DNA from: Schistosoma mansoni
Taxonomy: Eukaryota; Platyhelminthes; Trematoda; Strigeidida; Schistosomatidae
Assembly: GCF_000237925.1 (NCBI RefSeq)
Contig: NC_031497.1
Coordinates: 3,341,295-3,405,294, forward strand
Length of the DNA: 64,000 bases
Direction of reading: 5' to 3'
The position numbers were made by a program, and so were the translations under genes. The notes below the pieces were generated by a model that saw only the letters and a program-made list of their open reading frames with translations, searched no databases and had not been told where the DNA came from. Numbering within the stretch: the first letter of the stretch is position 1; each line of letters starts with the position of its first letter. Shown here piece after piece: positions 35,001 through 45,200 of the stretch.

Positions 35001-38000
35001 AACATCATCGCATGCCGGCTCAGTGGTCTAGTGGTTAAGCGCTCGCGCGCGAAACTGATAGATCCTGTGTTCGAATCTCATGAGGCGGGATCGTGGATGC
35101 GCACTGTTGAGGAGTCCCACAATAGGACGAAACAGCCGTCAAGTAGTGCTTGCATGTTTTCCCTGGTGGTCAAGCTTCAACTGACTCACGCTTTCAACTA
35201 TGAAAATACTAAATCTCTAGAAAAGCCCCTTCTAATAATCATATATATATTGCTAACCCTTCTATGTTCAAACTCTTCTCTAGTCAATGTTTAAACTTTA
35301 CTATGTTTCTGCTTAATGATTAAAAGAAATATCATAGAGATCTTATTACCTTGATAAATCTGTTACCAGTTTATTAGTATGTGACCTTGTTAACGATCTG
35401 AATTTTGTGTATATTTTTAAAATGATTTGGCGTATTTTATAACAATCAACCAGTTGTGTATTGTTCATCGTAAAAGTGTTGAAATATTTTAATGTTACAC
35501 AAATGGCCGACAAATATATAGTTAACCTGATATTTTCTAAGTTCGACCAAAAGCATGAAAATTCACTAAACTAAATGAAACTTTCTAAAATATATTATAT
35601 CTGGAAGTCGAAACAACAAAACTAAAACCAGAAATGGCATTTTTTCTCTGCTAGTTACTAATATTTAATAGTAGCTAATACCGAAGAGTGGTAACATGAG
35701 TTCCAGTATATTATGGACTCGTAGATCTGGTATATATGGAACTAAGATATTAACCTCGTTTGACGGTATTTTTTAACAAGAAACGGAACCAATTATAAAG
35801 TACATTTGAAAACGATGTGGAATTCCATGGTTGGTTTACCTTGGCTTTTAACACCGATGTGATTTGATTCAGGATCATCAAATCATATGACATCCAACCA
35901 CTGAGTTGGTATCCAATCATCCATAATTTGTAAATTTCTTAACAAGTGAAATGCCATCAATCTTTATCCTATACTAACGATGGGTAACTATTTGGCTTCT
36001 GATTGAGTTGACTTCATGTGTATATATTCGCAATTTTTAACATAATTTCAGTTACAATAACGCATGCTGACAAATTTAAACTCTATCAGTCTAAAAGAAT
36101 AACCATTTTTAAAGTAAGGCCATGGGTTAAATGAATTTCTGTGAAACGATTTTAAGAAAAACTAAAGCATATAGATTTGAAAATGCATTTGTATTTTTAT
36201 CGATTTAAATGCCGATATAAAAAAGCAGGTTTTCATAGTCTATCCAAGTTTCAACATGATGAAAATTGTCAAATTAAAGTAACAACTTCTGGCTTTTAGT
36301 TTGATCCAACTTTACTGATGATTCATATACAAGTAGAATCTCTTCTAGGGTTCTGCAGGAATATGATGAACAGCACTAATTGTATGGTATATTCAATGCC
36401 AAATCAAATTATGATTTCGGTTAACCTAGTACAAGTGATAGGTTCATTGAAACATTAACTTTCATTCATTAAAATTATATTAGAGTGAATAATAGTTTCT
36501 TCAAAGCAAATTGAATGTAATGTCGCACAATCATCTCCTACATGTATGAAGTAAAAATATGAAACTGAATGACTACACTGACCCAGAATAAGTCATTCTA
36601 GAAAAGTGTTTAACTGAGACGAAATTTCATAATTCTGTAGAATGGAAAAGCGATCAAAATAGAAATAAACTTATTAATCTCATAGAAAAGCAAAGTTTTT
36701 ACATACTACTAGATACCTAATGATACAGTTTTGCAAATACCTTCCACCATGTGTAGTACTGAGATTGAAAAAATATCATAATTCTATATCTTGAAGATTT
36801 ATGGATGGTACAGCAATAAATAGAATGCAAATGTCCTTTTACAAATCAATGTTCTTCACTGAAAAAGAGCAACTAAGGAGAATGTGTTATGAAGTTTGTA
36901 CAGACCGTCAGTTCAAGAATTGTAAACAGAACTATCAAAAATGATAAGATGATTCATGAGATTGAAATGTTCATACGAAATATGATCCACGAAAATCAAT
37001 ACTTATTTTTAGTCATGACCACATTAATTTTCTAGATGAAATTACTAATTTATGTTTATTGTTGTCAACTTACTCGGTCCAAGATTGAGATACCTTTTTT
37101 ATTACAATTCCAAATATATATGTATATATATTTATCACACGATGAAAACATACTACATGCCGTTATTTCCTTAAATTTTGATTAAGTCCGCAAACCGTAA
37201 ACTTGGTACATTCTGTGCTAATTGTCGAACATCACACACAACATTATGGAGACGTAATCAACAAGGCGATTCAGTATGCAACGCATGTGGACTTTATTAC
37301 AAATTACATCATGTAAGTTTAAGTGTTGATGAATTTACGAAATAAACCCAAACTAAGAAAATCACTTTAGATTACACATCCTCAGTGTAAATCTACCAAT
37401 TTTATTCTAAAATGGCGGACACAAAACATGATCAGATCAACTGTAACCTTCTTCTTAACCGGTAGAGGAACAAAGGATGAATTTAACTAGTTCTAAAAAA
37501 GAACTTTTGCAAATCCCTACTATAAGAATTATAGGCTGACATAATTTTTTTGCTTGATAATTGGCTTATTCCCAGAGCTGGAAAGGATTAAAGTCCTTAC
37601 CGAGAAATATTGATTAGCATTTGAAAAGTTGAATACGGCTGAAAATCCAGGAAATAATTGCTCAATAAAGGAAAAAGGAGCAGAAGATAGCCAAAACGCC
37701 ATTAGTTAGCTAGGTGCAGAAAATTATTACACTGGGTTATATTAACCTAGTATAGAGAAACCAAAGGAGAATCCGTACTCTATTAAAGCATCGTTATCAT
37801 AAAAATATGATGAACAAAAGAATACTCTAAAAAGACTACTAATTTGAGTATTCTGTTCTTACAAATAACTGTATTTCAGACCAGCTATTCTTTAGGAGCA
37901 CTGATTAGAACTTATTTCACGAGTTTCAGTAATAACCAAAACTTTTCAGTTATAAAAAACCATACAACTACTAAGGTAAATGACTACAATATTAGCGGTA

Positions 38001-39145
38001 TCAGTTTTTATGGTTCCATTGAAGAACATTTGGTCGAAAATCAAGAATATAAATCCGTTCGAGATCGTAGACGAAAACTGTTGATTGATATACCGAATTC
38101 ACGAACTTGATCACTTTTTCCTAGTTTTTTTCTTCATGATTAGTCATGTGGTAAGAGTGTACATTAGAAAGTCGGTTGAGGCATAGAGTATTTTAAACAA
38201 AAAAAACATCTGAGTGAATTTACACATATTTCACTACTCTGTTGTTTAAACATATAAATTCAACACATATTGATTATTGTACTAATAGTATCTATGATAA
38301 ATGAATACTTTTCAATGTTTCTTATTTTTTGGAAACAATCCCCCCCTCAGATAAATCGACCATTATCTATGAAAAAAGAAGTTATTCAAACAAGAAATCG
38401 AAAATTAACTCAAGCTAAAAAACGCAAAGATTTAGAACATTTCACTAAACTATTAACATCTAATGGTACAAAAATTATTACAAAAGAACTCCAAGCAAAT
38501 AGTACTAATTCAAAAATGACACAATGGTTTAGAATAAATCAAATGGAATCAACTATACCAAAACCAACACTTCCTAATGTATATCATAAAGAAAATTTAC
38601 TACTAAATGTTGCTACTACTAATAGTAATACTAAACCATCTTATAGAAATTTAAACTATCCAATTACAAATTTTTATTCATGTTCAAAATTTTATCAAAA
38701 AAATAAATTAGATAAGAATTATTATCCTTATTTAACTGATTCAACAAATGAACCCATTGAAAATAATCATCAACAATTGAATGCTGCAGCAGTGGCAGCT
38801 GCTGCAATTGCAGCCAGTTATATTAATGTTTCAACTTATTCAACAAGTTCAAATTCAGTATTATCAAAGAATTCAACAGTATCTACATCATCATCATCAT
38901 CTTTAAAAACAACTGTTTCATTATCATCATCATTAAACAGTTCTTGTGTATTTAATATGAAAACAACTGATGAAGTAATAAAAGAACAAATAAAAATCCC
39001 TAGGAATTCAATAGTTTTACAATCATCTAAATCCATTGAAAATGAAATGATCAATCATAATTCACAATCTAAGTTTAATTTGTTTGAAAATAACGCTTCA
39101 TTAATTTCAACTCCATGGAATTCTTTTCTGTCTAAAAACATTTGA
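28388..39145 (+). CDS. GATA transcription factor, GATA1/2/3 class (5' partial)
   Basis: A nuclear DNA-binding protein that recognises WGATAR sites through two C4 zinc fingers. Exons by in-phase splice sites: 28388-29003, 30074-30978, 33857-34002, 37187-37312, 38351-39145; together at least 861 residues. The first finger (CVNC-X17-CNAC) ends in LIKPKRR and the second (CANC-X17-CNAC) runs into [10 protein letters not shown] and IQTRNRK. The signatures KPKRR and LYYKLH point to the GATA1/2/3 rather than the GATA4/5/6 class. The intron between the fingers falls after KPKRRI, the same place as in vertebrate GATA genes. Outside the fingers the protein is long, low-complexity (Asn, Ser, Thr) and unalignable by eye, with an acidic run and two alanine tracts. 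The first exon(s) with the start codon were not found. It is tail to tail with WRAP73. Confidence 0.92.
30074..30978 (+). CDS. GATA gene, second visible exon with alanine tract
   Basis: The acceptor at 30072-30073 restores the phase (codon AT|A) and gives [23 protein letters not shown]. Asn/His/Thr-rich sequence follows, then a six-alanine tract ([13 protein letters not shown]) near the end. The donor GTAAAT at 30979 leaves one base (G), which joins AC at 33857 to make D before GREC. Without splicing the frame stays open to 31130 through intron and repeat sequence. Confidence 0.85.
31028..31160 (+). repeat. Hammerhead repeat in GATA intron, 49 bp after donor
   Basis: Plus 3' half starting at ATCTCGTGAGGCGGGATCG, with an intact ribozyme core, ending TTATGATTTGAACTATG. 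Nearly identical to the 3' half of 31890-32190, so one may have been copied from the other or both are recent. Confidence 0.85.
31051..31110 (+). ncRNA. Hammerhead ribozyme in sense orientation within GATA intron
   Basis: CUGAGGA, GUCC-CACAAAA-GGAC, GAAA, helix III ACGGCCGU and GUC are all intact. Stem I is weakened (GCAUCG against CAGUGC) and AAA is inserted after GUC. It is on the same strand as the GATA transcript. Confidence 0.75.
31269..31500 (+). repeat. Dispersed repeat with hammerhead-like motif (copy 1)
   Basis: Begins AGGTATCATTACCAAG and runs through TGTAATATCCCAATGAGTAG and TTAGATTTTCTGACG. It matches 49349-49574 read on the minus strand, where target duplications mark the ends. 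The minus strand at 31385-31427 has CUGAAGA ... GAAACGUC with a UUCU/AGAA stem I but no canonical stem II. Penelope-like elements are known to carry minimal hammerheads of this GAAAC-GUC kind; kinship is a guess. Confidence 0.55.
31783..31892 (-). repeat. Hammerhead repeat, minus arm of inverted pair in GATA intron
   Basis: Starts with the AGAAGGGGGTTTTGTGG terminus and runs to GAAACAGCCGTCCAGTGC, stopping within the ribozyme at stem II where the plus arm begins. Confidence 0.8.
31890..32190 (+). repeat. Hammerhead repeat, plus arm of inverted pair in GATA intron
   Basis: Has the CCAGTGGAGTTCAACCAGG leader, an A-box region (GTGATTAAGCGCTTGCG), a perfect B box (GGGTTCGAATCTC), an intact hammerhead core at 32082-32140 and a 3' end at TTTCAACTATATA. 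Confidence 0.85.
32082..32140 (+). ncRNA. Hammerhead ribozyme in GATA intron, downstream copy
   Basis: Same core as 31051-31110: CUGAGGA, GUCC/GGAC, GAAA, ACGGCCGU and GUC, followed by inserted AAA. The stem I 5' strand is GCAUCG in both copies. Confidence 0.75.
32727..32835 (+). repeat. Old SINE relic in GATA intron
   Basis: GCTGGTGAGTTCC, GCACAAAACCTAAG and GTTTATGGTTTCCTGTC resemble 18320-18400 and mark the same old subfamily. Confidence 0.4.
33371..33437 (-). repeat. Hammerhead repeat, minus 3' fragment in GATA intron
   Basis: TATAGTTGAGATCATGAGTC to GGAAGCACTCGACGG; stops just inside the ribozyme. Confidence 0.65.
33857..34002 (+). CDS. GATA gene, N-terminal zinc finger exon
   Basis: Encodes [18 protein letters not shown], then [20 protein letters not shown] and LIKPKRRI. 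Cysteines are spaced C-X2-C-X17-C-X2-C. The acceptor is CTATAG at 33856; the donor GTAACT at 34003 leaves phase 0. Confidence 0.95.
34003..34610. other. GATA intron between fingers, first part
   Basis: AT-rich, nothing recognised. Confidence 0.6.
34611..34880 (-). repeat. Hammerhead repeat, minus 5' half, in GATA intron
   Basis: Has the tRNA-like region, B box (GGGTTCGAGTCTC) and A-box region, and the whole leader up to the unit start, where CAGAAGGGG of a neighbouring unit follows at 34881. The join shows two units in tandem on the minus strand. Confidence 0.75.
34881..35240 (+). repeat. Hammerhead repeat, plus copy in GATA intron
   Basis: Begins with a short minus terminus (CAGAAGGGGTTTTGTGGAG), then a near-complete plus unit: leader, A box (GGTTAAGCGCTCGCG), B box (GTGTTCGAATCTC), hammerhead UUGAGGA/GUCC/GGAC/GAAAC/AGCCGUC with AAG inserted after GUC, and a 3' end AGCCCCTTCT. 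The first core base is U rather than C. Confidence 0.8.
35241..37186. other. GATA intron between fingers, second part
   Basis: About 1.9 kb. No exon or repeat recognised beyond scattered SINE-like phrases near 35690-35930 that are too diverged to name. Confidence 0.5.
37187..37312 (+). CDS. GATA gene, C-terminal zinc finger exon
   Basis: 42 codons: [39 protein letters not shown] and LHH. Acceptor ATTAAG at 37186, donor GTAAGT at 37313, both phase 0. The C-terminal finger is the main DNA-binding finger in this family. Confidence 0.95.
37313..38350. other. GATA intron before last exon
   Basis: About 1 kb. The 88-codon frame at 37844-38110 lacks matching splice sites and family features. Confidence 0.55.
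38351..39145 (+). CDS. GATA gene, last exon with basic tail and stop
   Basis: Opens [20 protein letters not shown], then AKKRKD, completing the basic arm after the second finger. Then 230 residues of Ser/Asn/Thr-rich sequence with an alanine tract ([12 protein letters not shown]) and a serine tract. Acceptor CCTCAG at 38350; stop codon at 39143-39145. Confidence 0.93.
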   Translation: MNRPLSMKKEVIQTRNRKLTQAKKRKDLEHFTKLLTSNGTKIITKELQANSTNSKMTQWFRINQMESTIPKPTLPNVYHKENLLLNVATTNSNTKPSYRNLNYPITNFYSCSKFYQKNKLDKNYYPYLTDSTNEPIENNHQQLNAAAVAAAAIAASYINVSTYSTSSNSVLSKNSTVSTSSSSSLKTTVSLSSSLNSSCVFNMKTTDEVIKEQIKIPRNSIVLQSSKSIENEMINHNSQSKFNLFENNASLISTPWNSFLSKNI

Positions 39146-39206
39146 ACTAGATCTTTTATTCTTTTCAGGGAAAAAAAGATAAACATTTTAAGATATGAAA
39201 ATGTAA

Positions 39207-39369
39207 TTTGATAGTTGAATTCATGAGTCAATTGGAGCTGGACCACCATAGAAAACCTGGAAGCACTAGATGGCTGTTTCGTCCTATTATGGGACTCCTC
39301 AGCAGTGCGCATCCATGATCCCGCACTCGCGAGATTCGAACCCAGGACATGCCGGTCTCGCGCGCGAAC
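39207..39369 (-). repeat. Hammerhead repeat, minus arm of inverted pair
   Basis: About 60 bp past the GATA stop. Read on the minus strand it has the B box (GGGTTCGAATCTC) and an unusually intact ribozyme (39259-39314). Confidence 0.8.
39259..39314 (-). ncRNA. Hammerhead ribozyme, AUC cleavage triplet
   Basis: GCACUG, CUGAGGA, GUCC-CAUAAUA-GGAC, GAAA, CAGCC, AUC, UAGUGC. Core and stem I are kept; the triplet is AUC rather than GUC and helix III has lost one pair, so activity would be reduced if present. Confidence 0.65.
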
Positions 39370-39512
39370 GGAATCGTGGATGCGCACTGCTAAGGAGTTC
39401 TATACTAGGACGAAACAGCCGTTCAGTGCTTCCATGTTTTCCATGGTGATCTAGCTTCAATTGAGTGGTAAATTCAACTATTAAATTACCATAATATCCA
39501 CAAAACCCCCCT
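39370..39512 (+). repeat. Hammerhead repeat, plus arm of inverted pair
   Basis: Starts at GGAATCGTGGATGCGCACTG with a decayed core (CUAAGGA, GUUCUAUACUAGGAC, GAAAC) and ends ATCCACAAAACCCCCCTCTG, the family terminus. Confidence 0.75.
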
Positions 39513-41748
39513 CTGAATATGAAAATGTCTTGATTAAATGTTATGTTGTACATATTATAAATCTTTAAAGAATAATTTTTGATCATTTTCAAATCTTACT
39601 TCTTAGTAATTGTCAGTATATTTTGCTTTATTATTGAAAAATTGAATTTATTTGATAAATATCAATCATATGTATAAACCTTTTTAATTCTTCACTTAGT
39701 TTGTATGAATACGAATGATATGACATATATAGCCTAGTATAGACTAAAAAAAGTAACTTTCAAGTCACCATATCACATAGACAGAACAAATTATAATCAT
39801 AGTTTCTTTTATTGTTACACTGTTGGAATCTTATAGGAACATACCATAAACCATGCAAGAAATAAGGTAAGTCGAGTTGTTTAATTAGAATCGCATACAA
39901 AAAAGGAGTGGTTCTTGATACATTTCAATACTAAACTTTAATAATTTCAGAATAGTTTACCTGGTTGTATACAAGTATGTGCACCATGTGCATAAAATTT
40001 ATTGAGCACATCTAATAATGTCTCATACATGTGTCACGATGTCTCTGGAATCTGTACAAGTATATCTACTGAATGAATTAAGTACATATCTACCGTTAAA
40101 ACAGAACTGCTGAATGACGAATTCAACAATCTTCCAGAACTGTTCTTCGGAAGTGGAGTCCCTAGGTTTCTATAAGAAAATAATGCACGACCATTGTTAA
40201 ATGACAAAACCTGTTATTAGATACATTATGACAATAGCTTCTGTATTGATCTTGGTGATCCAGTTTGATAAAAGAAAATAAAATTGGATATAAAGAAAAT
40301 TAAGAGGATCCCACGTACAAGCAGGAAATAACGATCATTCAAACAGAAATCAAGTCGAAAATATTGTGACGAAATAAACAGATCAGCCTGAAATTCTCTA
40401 GTTCATCAAAAACACAAGTCAGTTCAACTGAATGAAGTATTCGAATATGATATTAATACTGTAATCAAAACATACAACCACATTTTTTTCTTTAAATAAT
40501 TGGACGCAAGTTCAATCAATCTGCGAAAAATGACTAATAGGACAATAGGATGTGAAGTATTTCAGTATGTTGATCACTTAACTAACTTGGGAGCTTCATT
40601 CTAACTAGTGAATAAGTTGGTGATAAGTTTTGACAAGGATATAAAAAAGATTTCTCCGAATTCGCAAACTTGTTCCATCTGTAGACCAGAATAAATGTGT
40701 TCTTGAATAATAAAAAAGGTGAGTAAACTGAGGCACACTCCGTTTTTATTGTCTTACGGAAGTAGAATATATGAATAAGCTACAAGTAGTTGATTATAAG
40801 TTTTCAAAGTAGTCATAGTATATGGCGGAACTCCCAAGTAATTAATGTTCAAGCTAAATGTAGGATATTAGTTAAAACAGTAAATTGGTTGGTAAGGATA
40901 TGGACCCTTATATGTTAGGGTAGCTGGAATGAAATATACATGTCCAGCAGCCACCTATCATGATGTGAAACGCTGGCTAGGATCGAAGTGAGTTAAATAA
41001 AAGTCACGGGCATTCAGGTGATGACAACACAACGTTAGCCATGAAGCTACGTACTCTGAAACGGATAAATGTTAGGTGCTGATTACCCATTACAGATCCA
41101 CAAGATAATCGTAATCAATAACTGAAGATCATAGTCTACATGATTCGAAGCGGATCGATCCTTTATCTTGCTCTCAGTCTCAAGTTATGATTCTATTTAA
41201 TACTTTTTCTCCTTTGATTTCGTTTGCACTTCCTGAACTATGTCTTATATTTGTTTTTACCGTACGTGATACGACTTGATTATTAATTTTCTCTTACTAT
41301 GCTGATGTATAATGTGCAGACACGGAGTAACACATATTTATTCCAGGTCCTACGTCGTTTATGAATGATTTTACAGTTGTTAACATTAAATATTCTATTA
41401 CAAATGAAACGACATGAAAAGTCACCATCACTGACAACTAATTTTTGTTTGGTAGCTTTGTACTGATGAAGGATTACTAGAGAAAACGACAGTTTATTAT
41501 ACAAAAAGAAGTTTAAAAGCGAAAGTTAGTAACACAAGTGATTTTTGAAAAATATTTTCCGGAAAAAACTAGGCAATATCTTTTAAATATTTAAAATAGT
41601 TCTGCACAATTATTGGCTGAACGGGAAATACAATATGTGAAATGCATGTGTCAATCGAATACATAAAACATCGCTACTGATATGAAATAGGAACAAGTCG
41701 GTATTTCCACAGATAGTATTTAAATGTAAATAGATTAACAGAAAAGCA
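39513..41748. other. Convergent intergene between GATA and WRAP73
   Basis: About 2.2 kb without a gene. A candidate WRAP73 polyadenylation signal (AATAAA on the minus strand) is at 41493-41498, some 250 nt past that stop. A LINE relic is at 40530-40830. Confidence 0.5.
40530..40830 (+). mobile_element. LINE reverse-transcriptase C-terminal relic
   Basis: Broken frames read VDHLTNLGASF and, further on, FLLSYGSRIYE, which mirror the post-RT signatures FKYLGS and LLYG-ETW of RTE-type elements in this window. Very decayed. Confidence 0.4.
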
Positions 41749-42270
41749 CTATCGTTTTGTTGTGGTAGTATTTTGAGTTGCTGACTTTTTGGCCAGTTTT
41801 ATGTTTGGGGATGGGGCCAACCAAGCTTGTCGACCGATAGATAAAGAAGAAAGAACTCGAGAAGGTTTCGATTCCTTACTCGTAACATTACGTTTATCAC
41901 ACGAAGATAAACTTCTTCTCCGAACTTTTACAGTGGTATCAGATGATATCTCACCGTGTTGTTTCAACCAATTTGGAGCATCTTCACCAAATGGGTTAGA
42001 AAGAGAATCGCAGTCCTCATTTCCAACAGCATTATTAAACGGTAGACAATGATCAGGTTCATTTATAGAATTTCTTTTTATTTCATATTGATGTAATTTT
42101 CCAGTCGACAAATTGATTTTAGGCGGCTTCCATAGAGGTTTATGTTTCTCAAACTTATCACCAGAATCAAGATAGCATAGACAAAATTCATTCTCCGATT
42201 GTAGTAGAATTCCGTCTCCAGTCGAAAGCCAGACGAGGGACGAAATTAGACAACTGAAGTGTGTTGGGGC
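41749..42270 (-). CDS. WRAP73: WRAP73 exon 6 with C-terminal extension
   Basis: [20 protein letters not shown] to FCLCYL completes the WD fold. About 139 further residues follow, polar and basic near the end ([22 protein letters not shown]). Acceptor GATGTTCAG; stop at 41749-41751. Confidence 0.9.
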   Translation of the reverse strand, partial: APTHFSCLISSLVWLSTGDGILLQSENEFCLCYLDSGDKFEKHKPLWKPPKINLSTGKLHQYEIKRNSINEPDHCLPFNNAVGNEDCDSLSNPFGEDAPNWLKQHGEISSDTTVKVRRRSLSSCDKRNVTSKESKPSRVLSSLSIGRQAWLAPSPNIKLAKKSATQNTTTTKR

Positions 42271-45200
42271 CTGAACATCAAAAAAGTTGCACAAAAAATA
42301 TATTATTAGTAGTGTAATAAAGTTGGGTATTTTATGCTGCTTTTTATGGTGTATTAGTAGAAGTTAGGTCTGTGATACGAACTATGTGATCACAATTTAC
42401 AGTTATTTAACCGAGTATTCAAATACAATGTATAAATTACTCTAACTTTACTAATATCTTGACAAATTACGATAGAAAACTGTAGAGCTGTTGTGAATAT
42501 AGATATGGATATCAGCCTCAGACTTGGGTAATCGATTTTTCGATGTATATAAAAGAGTTTCTTTTGATGTGTACCCTTAAAACAAAATTCATCCTTAACA
42601 AAGTTCAACTCTTTCTTTCAGTTAATTACATCACTATATACTTTTATTTTGACTGTCTTCTAGATTAGTTTATCTATTTTAACCAACTGACATTTACTCA
42701 CTTTATTCTTATTGTCAGAGCTTGTTCGTTACGTAACTACTTGTTCCTACCCTGTTGGTCTTTTGTTAATATCAACGTCCTTTCACATAAGGTACACACA
42801 ATATTTTATTTAATCTATCGTCTCTTTCAGCTATAAAGGTTTGGTGAAGTCGACTGCCTTTTCCAAATACACTCATAGATGACAAGGTACGAGTATCGAT
42901 GCTTAATAGCCATTTTAGTCGTAACCTTTCTCTCCCTTGGCACATTCATGGTGACGGCACACCACATGTGAATCACATAGCAATGATTTATTATTCCTCC
43001 CAAAGTTGGAAATTATTTTGTACATCCTTCATATGAGCAATGGTTCAACTTGTTGCTTGTCCTTTGTTTGTTATCATTCTCTGTTTCGCCTGCCAGGATC
43101 GAATAGTTATCTCCCCGGTCCGATTACGTTGATTTCCTTTCAGTTTCAGACTCTTTCTGTAGGTGGCATGTTTTGAAACTCATTAATAACCATTCTTTAG
43201 CTTTTCGTGTTTTTAATGTTTAAATGGGAATTATATGTTTTTAGACAGTCATTTTTATAGGACAGATGTATCAGTTTTCTGAGCTTCTGCATCCCTTAAT
43301 CCCTGATCATTTTCATAATGTTAATACATTTCTTTATTTGTTGCGAAAGATTGATTACAATTGTAATTTAGGTATTTGATCATCAGTTCTCGCTTTTCTA
43401 ATGTGCCGGGTTGTATTCACTGAATCTATTTAGTTCTATAATGGTCGGGCTATTTATCTACTCATTTGGTAGACATTATTTCAGTGTCATAAAATTTATC
43501 TGAATTTGTCTTACCCACCTTTTGTGTGGGCGCTTTTTCATTCGTGACAATTTTCAAACAAACTCTTGACCGCTTTGAACAAAACACTATCCTTCCTTAT
43601 TTTGTCCACGCACATTCAGTCTGTTTTGTCTTTTTCCGTTAAGTTTGGTAGTTTTATAATCTCTCTCAATTCTTCTATAATCAAGTTTTTCTTGTGATTC
43701 ATTCATAATATCATACGTCTCATAGTATTTAGCGGTTTTTAATCTCGTTGCATCTTTCCAACATAAGACTATTATTTCTAGTCCATAAATTAGAGTGAGT
43801 ACTACTGCCATTGCAATCAATCTTTCCTTTGTGCTAATGATGACATTTGCTGATCGTAAGATCAGTCTTATTGGTCTTATACGAATTATTGCATGTTTGG
43901 CTTTAATAATGTCTCCCTCTTCAGGGAGACCATTGTTACACGCCTCGGATCCCAGGTATTTAAATAAATTTACGTTCTCGATTACTTTTCCCTCAATTTT
44001 AACTGTTTTTTCCATCTCCACTAGCATTTATGATCATTACATTGATTTTCTCACCTGATATTTTCATCCCGAGTTTGTCAAGAAGATTTCGCATTTTATT
44101 TAACAACAAAGTTGCATCACTTGCTGTCTTAGTGATTATATACAAGTCATCCGCATATTCAACATGCTTAATTATCCATTCATTGTTTTATTTACCTATC
44201 ATCTTTATGCCAGTATCAGTTTGTTTTTTGCTTCTTTCAGGATTTCTTAAAAAACAAGGTTAAAGAAATGTTGACTCTCTTTGCTGTCTTATTCGACACC
44301 TCTATCCATTGTAAAGTGTAAATCCAACCCAATCAAGTGTCATTCCAGTTTTGCAAGTAATCATCCAACACTTCCTTGAATATTTGTGGGCATATTTAGT
44401 TCATTTATTACCTTAATGATTAATCCCTTCGGCACAGTATCAAATGCTTTTATTAAATCGAATCCAAAGTACAACTATGGATTACATCAAGGAAAATATT
44501 CCTATAATTGTTTGGATTTCTTCTGTCTCCTTAATAAGCTGATTACATCTGCGTCTACGCCCCCAAATGCCCTGATACGGCCGAACATGGGGAGAGCCCA
44601 CCCCCTCTCTCGAAATGCTCTCACACGGCCACGCGTATATAGCCTCTGCCAGAGAAGTTCTACTCACTGCCTCCTCGTGCCGAGGGTGTTGTTTGAGAAA
44701 TTGAGAGGACGAAAGCGAATGTCCGGCGCTTTAACCGGGTTGATGGACACGGAGGGTCCACCTAAGGGAGTTGGAAAACGCTGATTCCAAACCAATGGTG
44801 CACATGGGCTCCAGTATCCTGAGGGAACAAATGGCGTATGAACCAATCGTCGGTCACCGGCTACCATGGGACTGCATCTCCTTACGGTGCTCCACTGCCT
44901 TGTGGATCAGACCTTCAGATCGAAGGCTAAGGGTGTGGCCCCTTAAGTAAATCACCTGCTTCGGTCTGTGCACCCGGGCAGTATCATAGCCTTCACACAA
45001 TTAAATGAAATGACAATTTTTTGGGTGGCGCATATATATCTGATGCCCCCTTGTACCAATATTTATGTGTCCAAATAATAAAATAATAATAAATCTGCGT
45101 CTACCCAGCGTTGTGGTATTGTTTCTGGGTTCATCCAAAATCCATTCATACTTTTAAAGAGTATTTCAGTCTGTTTCCTTCTTGCTTTATCATTTCGGTA

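Noticed and set aside
34965-35294. 109-codon frame, and similar frames at 27698-27929, 31924-32161 and 39055-39592
   Set aside because: All are readings of the tRNA-promoter/hammerhead repeat.
37844-38110. 88-codon frame in a GATA intron
   Set aside because: No matching splice sites in phase with neighbouring exons, and the exons join in phase without it.
38836-39054. Acidic minus-strand frame
   Set aside because: It is the antisense of the serine-rich tract of the last GATA exon.
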